Shown in pieces: positions 8,830 to 20,226 of a DNA stretch of 64,000 bases. Position numbers and translations under genes: made by a program. The notes below the pieces were generated by a model, which saw only the letters and a program-made list of their open reading frames with translations, had not been told where the DNA came from and did no database searches. Location: the NCBI RefSeq assembly GCF_036352135.1, contig NZ_CP143578.1, forward strand, positions 186,001-250,000, given 5' to 3'. Each line of letters begins with the position of its first letter. The first letter of the stretch is position 1. The DNA comes from Metamycoplasma gateae (GTDB taxonomy: Bacteria > Bacillota_I > Bacilli_A > Mycoplasmatales > Metamycoplasmataceae).

Positions 8830-8845
8830 TTTTTTTTTTTTTTTT
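8830..8845 (-). repeat. Homopolymer of 16 T (poly-A on the coding strand)
   Basis: An uninterrupted run of T on the plus strand, read as A16 upstream of the gene at 8098-8778. The A tract ends 13 bases before a candidate -10 (TAAAAT), so it covers the -35/UP region. Slippage in such tracts switches surface-protein promoters in some mycoplasmas (vlp of M. hyorhinis). Confidence 0.6.
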
Positions 8846-8939
8846 AAAAACAAAAGAAAAAAAACACAATTTTGTACTTTTTGTAATAAAAATAATTCAA
8901 AAAAATTGCGCATATTTACTTTGAAATTTAACTTTGTGA

Positions 8940-8945
8940 TACAAT
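8940..8945 (+). promoter_or_regulatory. Extended -10 promoter of glyS
   Basis: TACAAT with TG one base upstream (TGATACAAT). It leaves a leader of about 37 bases, too short for a T-box, and GTAGAGGTA at the ribosome site. Confidence 0.55.
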
Positions 8946-8989
8946 TTATATATTGTTTTTAACAATCTATAAAAAAAGTAGAGGTATCA

Positions 8990-10363
8990 ATGTCGGTTAA
9001 TAATTTAAAAAATATTCAAGATGTAATTTCACATTTAAAAAGCCAAGGTTTTGTTTATCAAAATTCAGAAATTTACGGTGGTGTTGTTAATACATGAGAT
9101 TATGGTCCGTTAGCTACATCAATGATGACTCAAATCAAAAATATTTGAATTAATGAATTCATTAGAAAAGAAAAAAATTATCAAATAGATTCAAAAATCA
9201 TTATGAACAAAAATGTTTGAAAAGCAAGCGGTCACATTGATAATTTTTCAGATTTTTTAATAGAAAATAAAAATAATAACAGAAGATATAGAGCAGACCA
9301 CATTGTTAAGGAATTATTCCCTGAAATAAATGTTGAAAAATGTTCTTTTGAAGATTTAGAAAAAATAATTAAAACAAATGTTAAAAAATACGATGGATCA
9401 GAAACAGATTGAGGCATTATAAAACCATTTAATCTAATGTTTAAAACTAAAATGGGTGCAGTTGATAGCAATACATCAGAAACATATTTAAGACCAGAAA
9501 CTGCACAAGGAATTTTTATTAACTTTAGAAATTTAACTAGAACTTCAAGAGCAAAATTACCCTTTGGAATTGGACAAATTGGTAAAAGTTTTCGTAATGA
9601 AATTACTCCAAGAGATTTTATCTTTAGAACAAGAGAATTCGAACAAATGGAATTAGAATTTTTCTGCGAAGAAAAAGACAGTGAATATTTTTATTCATAT
9701 TGGATAAATAAATGTAAGCAGTTAGTAACTCTTTTAGGTATAAAAGAAAATAACATAAGAATCAGGCCTCATGAAGCAGAAGAATTAAGTCACTATTCAA
9801 AAGGTACAAGTGATATTGAATATTTATTTCCATTTGGCTGAGGAGAGTTATTAGGAATTGCTAACCGTGGAAATTATGATTTAAGCCAACATATGAAATT
9901 TTCTGGAGAATCTCTTGAATATTTAAAGGAAGACGGAAGTAAAATAATTCCGAGTGTTATAGAACCTTCTATTGGGCTTGATAGACTTTTACTAGCTTTA
10001 TTAATTGATGCCTATGAAGTTGAAAAACTAGATAATGACGACGAAAGAGTTATTTTAAAACTTGATTACAAAATTGCTCCATATCAATTAGCAATATTAC
10101 CTTTAATGAAAAAACAATCTGAAAAAGCAAAAGAAATATATGGAAAACTTTTAGATAATTCAAATTTAAGAATTGTATATGATGAAAGTGGATCAATTGG
10201 TAAAAGATATCGTCGCCAAGATGCAATAGGTACCCCATATTGCTTAACTATAGATTTCGATACACTTGAAAAAGGTACTGTTACGATTCGGAATCGTGAT
10301 ACAATGGGCCAAGAAACAATTTTAATAGAAGATATTGAAAATTTTTTAAAACAAAGAAACTAG
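8990..10363 (+). CDS. glyS: Glycyl-tRNA synthetase (single-chain, class II)
   Basis: 457 residues. It charges tRNA-Gly. This is the alpha2 type related to eukaryotic enzymes, as in other mollicutes, not the alpha2beta2 form. It shows the N-terminal [12 protein letters not shown] and [16 protein letters not shown], motif 2 ([28 protein letters not shown]), [12 protein letters not shown] from about residue 172, motif 3 around [10 protein letters not shown], and the anticodon-binding domain after residue 365 ([10 protein letters not shown]). Monocistronic, or followed by dnaG 29 bases later. Confidence 0.97.
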
Positions 10364-10392
10364 TAATATAAGCTTAATTTTTTAAGGATTTA

Positions 10393-12330
10393 ATGATTAA
10401 AGATAATTTGAATGTATGAGAGTTTGTTATTTCTAAAAACGACATCGTAAGTATTATTGGTGAGTATGTTAGTTTAACAAAACAGGGAAAAAACTACAAA
10501 GCTTGTTGTCCTTTCCACGGAGAAAAGACACCATCGTTTGTTGTGAGTCAGGACAAAGGAATTTTTAAATGCTTTGGTTGTGGTAAAAGTGGTAATGTTA
10601 TTAAGTTTATCGAATTGAAAGAAAATATTAATTCAATAGAAGCATTAAAATTCTTGGCTAATAAACAAAATCTAGATTTAAACCAGTTTAGTCATTTTTT
10701 TGATAAAAACAAAGTTTCGGACGAACAGTTAAGAATTTTAGAAATAAATAATGAGGCAAATAACTTTTTTAGATATCAATTACTCTTTGAAAAAACAGAA
10801 CAATTAAAAAATTATTTAAAAAGCAGAGGAATAGATGATTCTCTTATAAAAGAATTTCAAATTGGTTTTGCATCAAACCAAAAATCAATTTTTAATTCTT
10901 TGATCGAAAAGCAATTTAATTTATTTGAAATATCAAATTCTTCATTAGTTACAGGTCAAAATAATAAAAATTTCTTCAATGATCGTCTTATGTTTCCTAT
11001 TCACAATTCTAATGGTGATGTAGTAGCTTTTTCAGGTAGAGATATCACAAATAATCAAATTCCTAAATATTTAAACAGTTCAGAAACCATAGTTTTTAAG
11101 AAAAATAAGGTTATGTTTAATTATTTCCATGCTAAAAATGAAATAATTGAAAAAAATGAAGTTTATTTGGTTGAAGGGCAATTTGATTGCATTGCATTAT
11201 TTAAAGCAGGCATTAAAAACTGTGTTGCTATAATGGGTACTTCTTTATCTGTTGATCATATAAAGGAATTCCAAAACAAAACAATAAATTTATTTTTTGA
11301 TAATGATCGTGCGGGAATAAATGCCACTTTTAAAAATTTAAAAATTATTCTATACTATTCAAAAAAATACAATCTTAAAGTTAATTTTGTTGAAAATAAA
11401 ATAAATAAAGATCCAGATGAAATTTATCAAATAGATCAAGGTAAAACTTTGAATGATTTGTGCAAAAATAAAATTAATATAGTGGATTTCATCTTTAGAA
11501 TTTTGAACGACATTTCTTTAAATCAAAAAAATTCAATAAACAAAAATGAAAAGTACAAATTAATTTTTGAATATATTTACCACTTAGAAAATTCATTAAT
11601 CTTAATGCTTAAAGAAAAAGCGATAAACAACAATATCATTACTGCAGATTTGTTTGATTATTATATAAAAAATACTAACGATATTTTTGCAAGTGATTTA
11701 TCTTTTAAATCAAAAATTTTAAACGAAGATAAATCCCAAAATAAAAATAGATTTGAAAATATTGTTAATAACAACGAAGAAGAATTAAACAATTTTTATT
11801 TAGATAATTTAGAAAAAAATAATCAAAATTTATTGAAATTAAACAAAAAAACATTAAAAAGCAAAAAAAATAACCAAATTGAAGATGAAATAAGTCCAAA
11901 TTATGTTTTTCTTAAGGATATTTTAATACTGTGTTTATCGCAATCTGTATTTTTGAATCAATGAAAAAACAAAATATTTCATCAACTTGAATTAAAAGAC
12001 AAAAAACAAAAAATAATTAGGAAAATCATTTCATATATCGTTAATAAGAAAACTCTTGGTATTGAAATAAATAAACAAAATTTAAGAAATTTACTTGAAC
12101 AAGACATTCTTTTTTTAAAAAATAGCAATAAAGAAAGTTTAAGAATTGAATATCAGAGCTATTTAGATTTTTTAGATGAAATATTAGAGAAAAATATAAG
12201 CGAAAAATTATCAAACTCAACATATGAGTTTATATACGAAAGGATTGATGAATTTGTTGATCAAATTCACAAACTAAACAAGGGTAAGAAAATTCTTACT
12301 CTTAATAAGGGAGAAAAGTATGGAAAATAA
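10393..12330 (+). CDS. dnaG: DNA primase DnaG
   Basis: 645 residues. It makes RNA primers at the replication fork. The CHC2 zinc finger is complete (C39, H42, C60, C63 in CCPFH and CFGCG). The TOPRIM core has the catalytic Glu in VEGQFD at about 261 and the acidic pair in FDNDRAG at about 302. The Asn/Lys-rich C-terminal part (residues 400-645), where the helicase-binding domain lies, is poorly conserved. An upstream ATG is not available. Its end overlaps the rpoD start by 11 bases, the classic primase-sigma macromolecular synthesis arrangement. Confidence 0.95.
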
Positions 12331-13861
12331 AGATCTTGAAAAATCAATTGAATATACAGTTTCTATCATCGAACAAGAAATAAAGAAAATACAAAAAAAA
12401 GATTCATCTAAAAAAACATTTTCACAAGAAGAAATATTCAATATAATCGATAAAAAGAAGCTTTATGTTGATGAGGAAGAAGCAGATTTATTGTTATCTA
12501 AATTATTTGAAAAGAAATTAATTTTAAATAGTGTAGATGATGGTGATAATGATGATATTAACGAATTTAATGACGATTTAAATTTTAGTGAAGCTCAATT
12601 AAAAGATATAAATGTTGAAGAAATAGAAAATGAAGAAATTGATATAGATTCTGAATTTGATGATAGTTCAATGGTAAGAAATGATATTTTAATTAGTTCT
12701 AAAGACGAAGACACACTATACAGTGAAGATGATGAATATATTTCCACAAAAATAACTAGTGATTACGATGATGAAGATGATGAATATGATTTTGATTTAA
12801 ATGATTATGATGAATTTGATAATTTAAACTGAGGAAGAGGAAGAAAAAACTCAGACGATTTCGATGCTTCAAAATTATTAAAAAACTATGATTCTGAGGA
12901 AATAAAAATAGGATCTTTAAGAAAGAATTCTGAAAATAGTAATTTATCTAACCGTTTAACAGAAACAAACGATATTGTTAAATGATATATGAGATGAATT
13001 GGTAAATACGGTAAATTATTAACTGCTAAAGAAGAAAGAGAATTAGCTGAAAAAATGGAAAATGCCAAATTAGCAAATAATGATTACAAGTATAAAAAAG
13101 CCCGTGATTTATTGGTCAAAAGAAACTTAAGATTAGTAATTAATAATGCTAAGAAATATAAAAATAGAGGATTAAGTTTCATTGATTTAATATCTGAAGG
13201 TAATTCAGGCATTATGAAGGCAGTTTCTAAATATGATTATAAAACTGGTTATAAATTTTCTACATATGCTACTTGATGAATAAGACAAGCAATAACTCGT
13301 GCTGTAGCAGATCAGGCAAGAACGGTAAGAGTACCGGTACATATGGTTGAAACTATTAACAAGGTTTTAAAAATAGAAAGAGAACTACAACAAGAACACG
13401 GATTTCCTCCTACAGACGAAGAAATAGCCAAAAAATATGGACAAGATTTCACGGCTGAAAAAGTTAGATATATAAGAAAAATAAACATTGATCCTATATC
13501 ACTTGATAAAAATATTGGTAAAGAAGAAAATTCAAGTTTTTCAGATTTTGTTAAAGATGAAAGTGTTATTAGTCCAACAAACTTTGCATCTCAAGAAGAA
13601 TTGAGTGTTATTTTAAACGAAATGATCAATTCACTACCCGATGAATCTGACCGTTTATTAATTAGAAAAAGATACGGCGTTTCAGATCCTGATGGCGAAT
13701 CATATCGTCCTCATTCATTAGATGAATTATCAAAGGAATTGGGCATTACTAAAGAAAAAGTTCGTCAAATTGAAACCAAGGTTTTACGTAAATTGAAACA
13801 CCCTCAAAAACGTAAAAAATTAAAAGAATTTTTCATTAATGAAAGTTATAATCTTGATTAA
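12320..13861 (+). CDS. rpoD: Primary RNA polymerase sigma factor
   Basis: 513 residues. Region 1.1-like helices cover residues 1-70. Residues 75-170 are a long acidic stretch made largely of Asp, Glu and Asn ([17 protein letters not shown] and similar). Region 1.2-2.4 follows (residues 215-345), with [34 protein letters not shown] and [20 protein letters not shown]. Region 4 ends the protein with [20 protein letters not shown]. Start 12320 follows AAGGGAGAAAAGT, inside the dnaG end. The acidic insert is unusual but may act like region 1.1, keeping free sigma off DNA. Confidence 0.95.
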
Positions 13862-13879
13862 TATTAATTAAGGAAAATT

Positions 13880-14725
13880 ATGATTAAAATAGGAAGCCAC
13901 ATTAGTTTTTCAAAACCTGGATATTTAGTAGGTGCAGCTGAACAATCAATTGAAAACAATGCAAATTGTATGATGATTTATTTAGGTGCGCCACAGACAA
14001 CTTTAAGAGTTAATAAGGAAAATTATCGGCTTAAAGAATATACTTTACTATACTCTAAAAGAATCAAACCTGAAGATATAATAGTTCATGCTCCATACAT
14101 AGTAAATCCATCTAACCCTTCAAAATCTAAATTTGCTATAGATTTTTTAACAAAAGAAATTGAACGGATGAATTATATAGGTGCTAAATATTTAGTTCTT
14201 CACCCAGGCTCTCACACAACATTCAGTATTGAAGAAGCTAAATCAAGCCTAATATCATCATTAAAACAAATATTAAAGCAAACCAAAGATGTTGTAATTG
14301 CTTTAGAAACTATGGCAGGAAATGGAAGTAATTACTGTAATAATTTTGAAATATTAAAAGAAATAATTGAAACAATAGGTTCTAATAGGATGGCTATTTG
14401 TTTGGATACTTGCCATATATGAGATGCTGGATATAATATAAAAGAATATGCGCAATTTAAAAAATATTTAAAAGAAAATGATATCTTAAAATATATTGAA
14501 GTTATACATTTAAATGATTCATTAAATCCTTTAGCTTCCAAAAAAGATCGGCACGCTAATATTGATAAAGGATATATCGGATTAGATGCTTTAAAAATGT
14601 TTGTACATGACAAAGATTTTGAAAATATACCTATTATTTTAGAAACCCCTTATATAAACAATAAACCTCCATACAAAGAAGAAATTTCTTTACTTTTAAA
14701 TAAAACTGAACCAACTCTATTCTAA
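13880..14725 (+). CDS. nfo: Endonuclease IV (AP endonuclease)
   Basis: 281 residues, normal length. It cleaves DNA at abasic sites using three zinc ions. The metal ligands are in the expected places: [50 protein letters not shown] and ILETP. Start 13880 follows TTAAGGAAAATT. It lies 18 bases after rpoD, so it can be the third gene of the dnaG-rpoD transcript; a terminator pair follows. Confidence 0.96.
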
Positions 14726-14752
14726 GATTTAAATATAGAGTTAATAAAGAAG

Positions 14753-14785
14753 AAAAGTTCAATCAAAAAGGTTGAACTTTTATTT
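14753..14785 (+). terminator. Terminator of nfo
   Basis: Perfect ten-pair stem AAAAGTTCAA/TTGAACTTTT with a loop of nine bases, followed by TATTTTAT. Confidence 0.85.
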
Positions 14786-14790
14786 TATAA

Positions 14791-14823
14791 AATAAACTGA
14801 GCAAAATATTTACTCAGTTTATT
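14791..14823 (-). terminator. Terminator of pepP
   Basis: Eleven-pair stem AATAAACTGAG/CTCAGTTTATT. On the minus strand it is followed by TTATAAAATAAAAG, a weak T tract; the position directly after pepP supports the call. Confidence 0.65.
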
Positions 14824-14846
14824 AACAATATAAATTTTTGATTATT

Positions 14847-15890
14847 TTATTTATAATCTTCAGGTCTACTTAACACTCTAGAACCATCTTTTGTAACAAG
14901 AATTGTATCTTCAACTCTTGCTCCACCTAATCCTTCTACGTATATGCCTGGTTCAACTGTAATAATCATACCTTCTTCAAGAATAACGTTTCCAGATCTT
15001 CTTCCAACGCCTGGTAATTCATGAACATCTATACCAACACCGTGTCCGGTTGAATGAGTAAAGAATTTACCATAACCTTTTGATTCGATATAATCTCTAC
15101 AAATTTTATCGATTTCAGATGTTTCAATACCTGGTCTAACAGCTTCTCTTCCTAATTTTTGAGCTTCTGAAACAATTTCTAGTATTGAAACAAGTTCAGC
15201 AGATTTTGGTTTACCAAAAAAGAATGTTCTAGTGATATCGCTTGCTCAACCATCGAATTGTGCACCGAAATCAACTTTAACTATATCACCATCAGCTAGT
15301 TTTCTATCTGTTGGGTGGTGGTGAGGTTCAGCTGCGTTGCTACCAAAAGCAACGATACTATCAAAGCTTTCTTTTTCTGCGCCAAAAACACGCATTAAAT
15401 AACCTAGTTTGTTAGAAACTTCTAGTTCAGTCATTCCTTCTACAAGTATTTTCTTTAATTCTTCAAAAGCTTGTAATGAAATTAAACAAGCTTCTTCAAT
15501 TTTCTTAACTTCTTCTTGATCTTTTCTTATTCTAAATTGTTTAGCTTTTACATTTTTAAATGTAGCTTTTGGCAACATTTGTTTGAAATAATCAAATGTT
15601 TGAACGTGTAAATAATCTTGTTCAATTCCAACTGTTTTGTATTTTTTCTTATCTAAAAAACTTGATAATGTATTTTGTTCTAGTAAAATAACTTCAACAT
15701 TTTTAGCATTTTTAGTTGCATATTCAATATATCTTCCGTCCACAAATAAAAAAGCCTTATCTTTTTCTATTACGATATATCCGTCGCTAGTTTGAACTCC
15801 TGAATATCATAATCTAGTTTGTGGCGCTTCTGAAATAACGGCATCTAATTTTAATTCATCAAAAAGCTTGTTTAATTCTTGTTTTAGCAT
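14847..15890 (-). CDS. pepP: Xaa-Pro aminopeptidase (M24 family)
   Basis: 347 residues. It removes N-terminal residues preceding proline from peptides, useful to a bacterium living on host peptides. The N-terminal creatinase-like domain covers residues 1-125. The pita-bread domain has all five metal ligands: VKVDFGAQFDGW and DITRTFF (two Asp), HSTGHGVGIDVHE (His), VEPGIY (Glu) and the final ARVEDT (Glu). HHHPTDR supplies the substrate-side His. The start follows AGGAGTTTGA. rpmG lies 15 bases upstream on the same strand, probably in one transcript. Confidence 0.93.
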
Positions 15891-15905
15891 TCAAACTCCT
15901 AATTT

Positions 15906-16058
15906 TTATTTCTTTTCTTTATGTCCTGTATGTGCATTACATTTTGGGCAATATTTTGTTACTTCCATTTTTTCTGGATGTAATTTTTTATTTTTCTTTG
16001 TAATGTAGTTTTCCATTTTACATGATTCACATCTTAATGTTAATCCCTCTCTTGGCAT
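15906..16058 (-). CDS. rpmG: 50S ribosomal protein L33
   Basis: 50 residues, too short for many gene finders. It keeps both zinc-binding pairs (CESCK and CPKCN), so it is the zinc-containing type. Basic [19 protein letters not shown] lies between them. The ATG follows a strong AGGAGGAGT. A TATAAT-like box lies in the AT-rich 16080-16140 region upstream. Confidence 0.93.
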   Translation of the reverse strand: MPREGLTLRCESCKMENYITKKNKKLHPEKMEVTKYCPKCNAHTGHKEKK

Positions 16059-16203
16059 AACTCCTCCTAAATTTAAAATATATTACAAGTATTAATTATT
16101 TAAAAATAATTATAAATTATATTATAAAATGCCTTATTATTACTCTTTTTTATAATTTATGTGACTTATAAAAAATAATATTTTTATTTTATTAATAAAA
16201 TAA

Positions 16204-16224
16204 AAGCTAGTTTTTAACTAGCTA
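16204..16224 (-). terminator. Terminator of pgsA
   Basis: AAAGCTAG/CTAGCT-type stem (GCTAGTT/AACTAGC) starting right at the pgsA stop; on the minus strand TTTTATTTTATT follows. Confidence 0.75.
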
Positions 16225-17067
16225 TTAAAAAAAAGGTTCCTCATAAGTTATATTTTTTGAATTTTTATTTTTTTCTTGTTCTTTATCTTCGATAATTATT
16301 TCTTCTTTTGTTATAGTTTTATTATCTTTTTCTTCTTTTTGATTTTTTATATCTTCTTGATATTGTTTTGAAATACCTTTTAGATATTTTGATAAGTATA
16401 TAATACCACTAATTCAAGATAATACCAAGCCGACAATTAAAGGAATATTAACGTATAATAGATAGGTTTCGTTTGTGCCGTAGCTTTTTGTTTTTTCAAT
16501 ATATTTAGTGATTCATGGGGCAGAGAAAGAAACCACTAAAATTGCTAAGGAAACAATTATTGTTTTAATTTTTCCTCATCAATTTGCAGCAACTTTTATA
16601 TCTTTTTTAACTGCATAAACTCTTGCACCATCAACCAAAATATCTCTAATTATAAAAAGAATTACGATAGGTAAAAATGAATAATTCATCAATGATAGAA
16701 AAATAAGCATTAAAGTCGTAGTTATTTTATCAGCAATAGGATCAAAAATTTTACCGAATTGAGATATGGTCTTTGTTTTTCTTGCAATATAACCATCAAC
16801 AAAATCTGTTATCATCGCAAAGATAAAAATAATTATATTTAATCAGTATATTGTAGATAGTGTTATTGGATATTGTTGGTTTCCTACTAACTTAATTCCA
16901 TTGTATCAAAATGTACCACCATTTTTTGACACAAGTAAGAATGCTATAGACATAAGAATGATAAAAGGTATCATCAAGGCCATTCTTAGCACTGTTAGTC
17001 AATTAGCAACGCCAAATTTTTTTATTCTTTTTGTTTCGATTTTTGCTTTTTGTTTTTTATTCTTCAT
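16225..17067 (-). CDS. pgsA: CDP-diacylglycerol-glycerol-3-phosphate 3-phosphatidyltransferase
   Basis: 280 residues, integral membrane. It makes phosphatidylglycerophosphate from CDP-diacylglycerol. The CDP-alcohol phosphotransferase motif D-x2-DG-x2-AR-x8-G-x3-D-x3-D is complete from residue 88 (DFVDGYIARK ... GKIFDPIAD). Hydrophobic helices surround it. The last 50 residues are an unusual charged tail (DIKNQKEEKDNKTITKEE and on) not found in the core family. Its start lies inside the end of the upstream gene (11-base overlap). Confidence 0.93.
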
Positions 17068-17581
17068 AGAACTTTCTTTCTAATGATTCTAAAGTTAATT
17101 TTTCTAGTTTGCTATTAAACTTTTCACTTGGAATTTTATTATATTGAAACTCAAAAAATTCAAGAACTTTAGGTATTTTTTTGTCTCATAAATTAGGTTG
17201 AGTTGTTGTTAATATTTCGGCATTTTCGACAAATTCTTTATATTGTTCATTATCGTGGAATGCTATTGCAAAATCATCATTTTGAATAAGTTTGATTAAC
17301 ATTCTTTTTGCACCATTTTTTATTTCACCCATCTTGCGATCTGTTGTCTTTGAATTAAATTTATTTAGTTCATTTTTTGTAAATCTAATAACTGTGTAAA
17401 AAGATAAAATAAATTCATAGAATAAATTTAATGTTTCGTTATTTCTTTTATTTTGTTCTTTCAATTCTTTTCTTTTAATTCTCTTGTTTTTTGTTGCTTT
17501 TCAAACGATATATGCAACTATTAAAATTAGAACCAATGAAAACAAAACATACACTACTACTTGTCCATTTCCTTCAAACAT
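17057..17581 (-). CDS. Single-span membrane protein of unknown function
   Basis: 174 residues. One helix at about residues 7-29 (VVVYVLFSLVLILIVAYIVW) is followed by basic KATKNKRIKRKELK, so the C-terminal 140 residues should be cytoplasmic. That part is helical and charged (NELNKFNSKTTDRKMGEIKNG and on). No family is recognised. It overlaps pgsA by 11 bases, so its product is made together with a lipid-synthesis enzyme; a functional link is only inference. The ATG follows AAAGGAGTTAAC. Confidence 0.65.
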
Positions 17582-17641
17582 GTTAACTCCTTTGATTAAA
17601 TTTATTGTTAAAATTATATATTAAAATATATAAACTAGATT

Positions 17642-19150
17642 TTAATTATCTTCATTTAGAAGAATGATACTTTCAAAAGGACTTAATTCCTTTGGCAATT
17701 CAGAATAAAATTTATTAGCATAACTACTTGAAAGAATAGAGAAATTATTCAACCCCAAAATTCGTTTATGTTTTTTGCTCAAATTTATTACAAAAACAAT
17801 TTTTTTATGTAATAAATTTTTCTTTATATAAAAAACACCATTTTTGAACTGCATTATTGTTTTTGCGTTTTCAAAAAACATTTTATATTTAGAATTAAAT
17901 GTTAAATTATTTAGAAACAGAACAAAATTGATGATACTATCACTATTTTTAAGTTGTTTTTCAACGTTATTTTCTTTATATTTAATTGATCTAAAAAAGT
18001 TTTTATTTTTATTCTTATTATTTATTTCCTTATCATCCCAAGCCATTTGTGTATATGAACTTCATTTATTAAAATAATTGTTATGAATAAAAAATTCTTC
18101 AATACTAATATTTTTAGATTCAAAAAATCTTTTTTCTTCATTATAATCTTCGTTATTGAAGTTGAAATTTTTTTCTACTTTAGCTCTTAGTGTGCCTATT
18201 TCATCTCCATAATATATACCGATTGAATTATTTCCGGAATATAACATCATAAAAAACGTTTTAGCACTTTCGTAAAAATAAGAATTTTCACTTCCTCATT
18301 TTGAAATGAATCTGCCTGATAAATTAGAGCCAAATGTAATGATAATATTAGGGCTTTTATTAAACAGGTTTAGAAAATTACATATACCTTTAAAATTTAG
18401 TTGTTTTTTATTTAAATCTTTAACTATTTCATTATTTCCTATTTTAGAAATTCAAGTTAAATATAGATAATCAAAACATTTACTTTCTTGTTTTAGCATT
18501 TTATTATAAAAACCAAAATTGTTATTATCTGTTTTAAAAATAACAGTCATTGTGGGTTTTTTTGTTTTTATAATTTTATAAATATCTTTTATAAATTTTA
18601 ATTTTTCATCTTCTTTTAAACTTTCGAATGCAAGAAACTCAAAATTATCTAAGATAATTGCATCTGTGTTTAATCTTAAATAAAAATCTAAAATAGATTC
18701 AAAATATTTAATGAAGTTTGAAATTTCATATAAGCTATTTTCATCGATTTCTTCATTAATCAAATAAGGATCTAGTTTTGTTAAATATTGTTCATTATCT
18801 TTTTCGTTTAGATTATACAAACCCATCATATTATTTCAATTAATATATGATTGCTTAATTTTTTTTAGATTAATAATAGGTGCTATTTTTATTTTATTTT
18901 GTTGGAAGACCTTTATTAAATTTACATAGTCTTTAATTGATCCAAATTTATTTTTTATAATGCTAAGATCAAATGAATTTTCATATTGTTTTAATATGTC
19001 TTCTATTGCAACGATATTAATTCCTAATTTTTTAAAATAATCTATCTTACTTAAAACACCATTAAAATCACCGAAACCACTTTGGTTTGTATCTAAAAAA
19101 TTTTCAAGAACTAATTCATACAATATTATTTTTTTAGTTATTTCTTTCAT
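17642..19150 (-). CDS. Degenerate GH13 (alpha-amylase-like) protein, probably not a glycosidase
   Basis: 502 residues. The N-terminus (YELVLENFLDTNQSGFGDF, then GVLSKIDYFKKLGI) and the GSENSYFYESAKTFFMM...GIYYGDEIGT segment match the barrel of alpha-glucosidases and amylases. Catalytic positions are mostly lost. The D-x3-NH motif at the second barrel region is replaced by APIINLKKI. The nucleophile Asp may persist (D168 in DAIILD), but the Arg two residues before it is Ile. No acid/base Glu is found, and the HD pair is S275-N276. Start follows AAGGAAATAT. It lies eight bases after holA, so probably in its transcript. Confidence 0.65.
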
Positions 19151-19158
19151 ATATTTCC

Positions 19159-20127
19159 TTATTTTAATAAATTTAACTTAACCAAACCAATGAAAACAGA
19201 GCTATTAATTTTTCCTTTTCTAAAGTTGAAATCTATCTTTTGCATAGAAAGAATTAATTCATCAAGTTTTTTTGTTCCTATTTTATATAAAAAATCGATG
19301 TGAAGTTTTACTCTATATGGATGAATATTTAGAATTTTTGCAATCTCTTCGTTTTGTTTATTTTTTTTCCTTAAAACATGAATACTTTTTGCATTATATA
19401 GTATTGATGAAATTTGAGAAATTATTTGAGATTCATTTATTCCATATTCAATCTGCTCGTTAATTTTTTTAATTATTATTTGTGGTTTTTCCCATTTTAA
19501 TATCGACTCAGGCAAAGCGAATTCAATATTATTTGAAGCAAAAAAATTATTGTCATCAATCATTTTTTTAGTTATATTTTTATCAATTAATAAAAGCTTT
19601 TTTATCTCAGCTTCAATTAATGATAAATTATTAGGCATATTAGCTAAAAAATCTAAAAGATCAGCATCTTTTATTGTACCGCCATTTTCCTTAATAATAT
19701 TATAGGCAACAGAAAATATGTTTCTTTCACTAACTTTATTAACTTCTATAATATTACTTATTTTGCTTATGAATGTAAATGCTGATGAAGGTTGAAAGGT
19801 TTTGTCATATTTGTTTATTTCTTGTGAAAAAATATAGGTTATATTTTCGTCTTCGGAAGAAGTTTTTATTAATTCAATAAAATTATTTATAGAATTTTTT
19901 GAATACTTATTTTTATTGTTAAAAACAAACGGATTTTTTAAAACTATAATTTTTTTAGTAAAAAATAAACCAGTATTTCCTAATGCATCAGAAAGTTCAT
20001 CCAAAGTAAAATAATCATAAAATTTAATTATTTCAATTTCTGATAACTCATCTTGATCAGTTTGGTTAATTATTTCGTTTATTTTTTTATTTATAAAATA
20101 TTCTTCATCACCTTTTATTAAATACAT
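19159..20127 (-). CDS. holA: DNA polymerase III delta subunit (clamp loader)
   Basis: 322 residues. The delta subunit opens the beta clamp. The opening MYLIKGDEEYFINKKINEII is the family's characteristic start, followed by the degenerate AAA+ fold (FDYFTLDELSDALGNTGLFF, KIIVLKNPF) and the C-terminal collar helices (NILNIHPYRVKLHIDFL). As usual for delta there is no Walker motif. The start lies eight bases behind TATAAT. Confidence 0.9.
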   Translation of the reverse strand: MYLIKGDEEYFINKKINEIINQTDQDELSEIEIIKFYDYFTLDELSDALGNTGLFFTKKIIVLKNPFVFNNKNKYSKNSINNFIELIKTSSEDENITYIFSQEINKYDKTFQPSSAFTFISKISNIIEVNKVSERNIFSVAYNIIKENGGTIKDADLLDFLANMPNNLSLIEAEIKKLLLIDKNITKKMIDDNNFFASNNIEFALPESILKWEKPQIIIKKINEQIEYGINESQIISQISSILYNAKSIHVLRKKNKQNEEIAKILNIHPYRVKLHIDFLYKIGTKKLDELILSMQKIDFNFRKGKINSSVFIGLVKLNLLK

Positions 20128-20135
20128 ATTTATTT

Positions 20136-20141
20136 ATTATA
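20136..20141 (-). promoter_or_regulatory. Leaderless promoter of holA
   Basis: Minus-strand TATAAT ends eight bases before the holA ATG, without a ribosome site between them. Confidence 0.55.
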
Positions 20142-20226
20142 GTATAAACTGATTGATTTTGAATAATTAAGAATAGCTAATATTTATTAATTCTAAAAAT
20201 ATTTTTAATAATTAATAATTAAATAA

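Noticed and set aside
8667-8924. Plus-strand frame through the poly-T tract
   Set aside because: It is mostly homopolymer-coded Phe and Lys opposite a better gene; the tract makes any frame here unreliable.
8946-8989. T-box or amino-acid riboswitch before glyS
   Set aside because: The leader is only about 40 bases, too short, and no T-box sequence or antiterminator is visible. The same holds before hisS.
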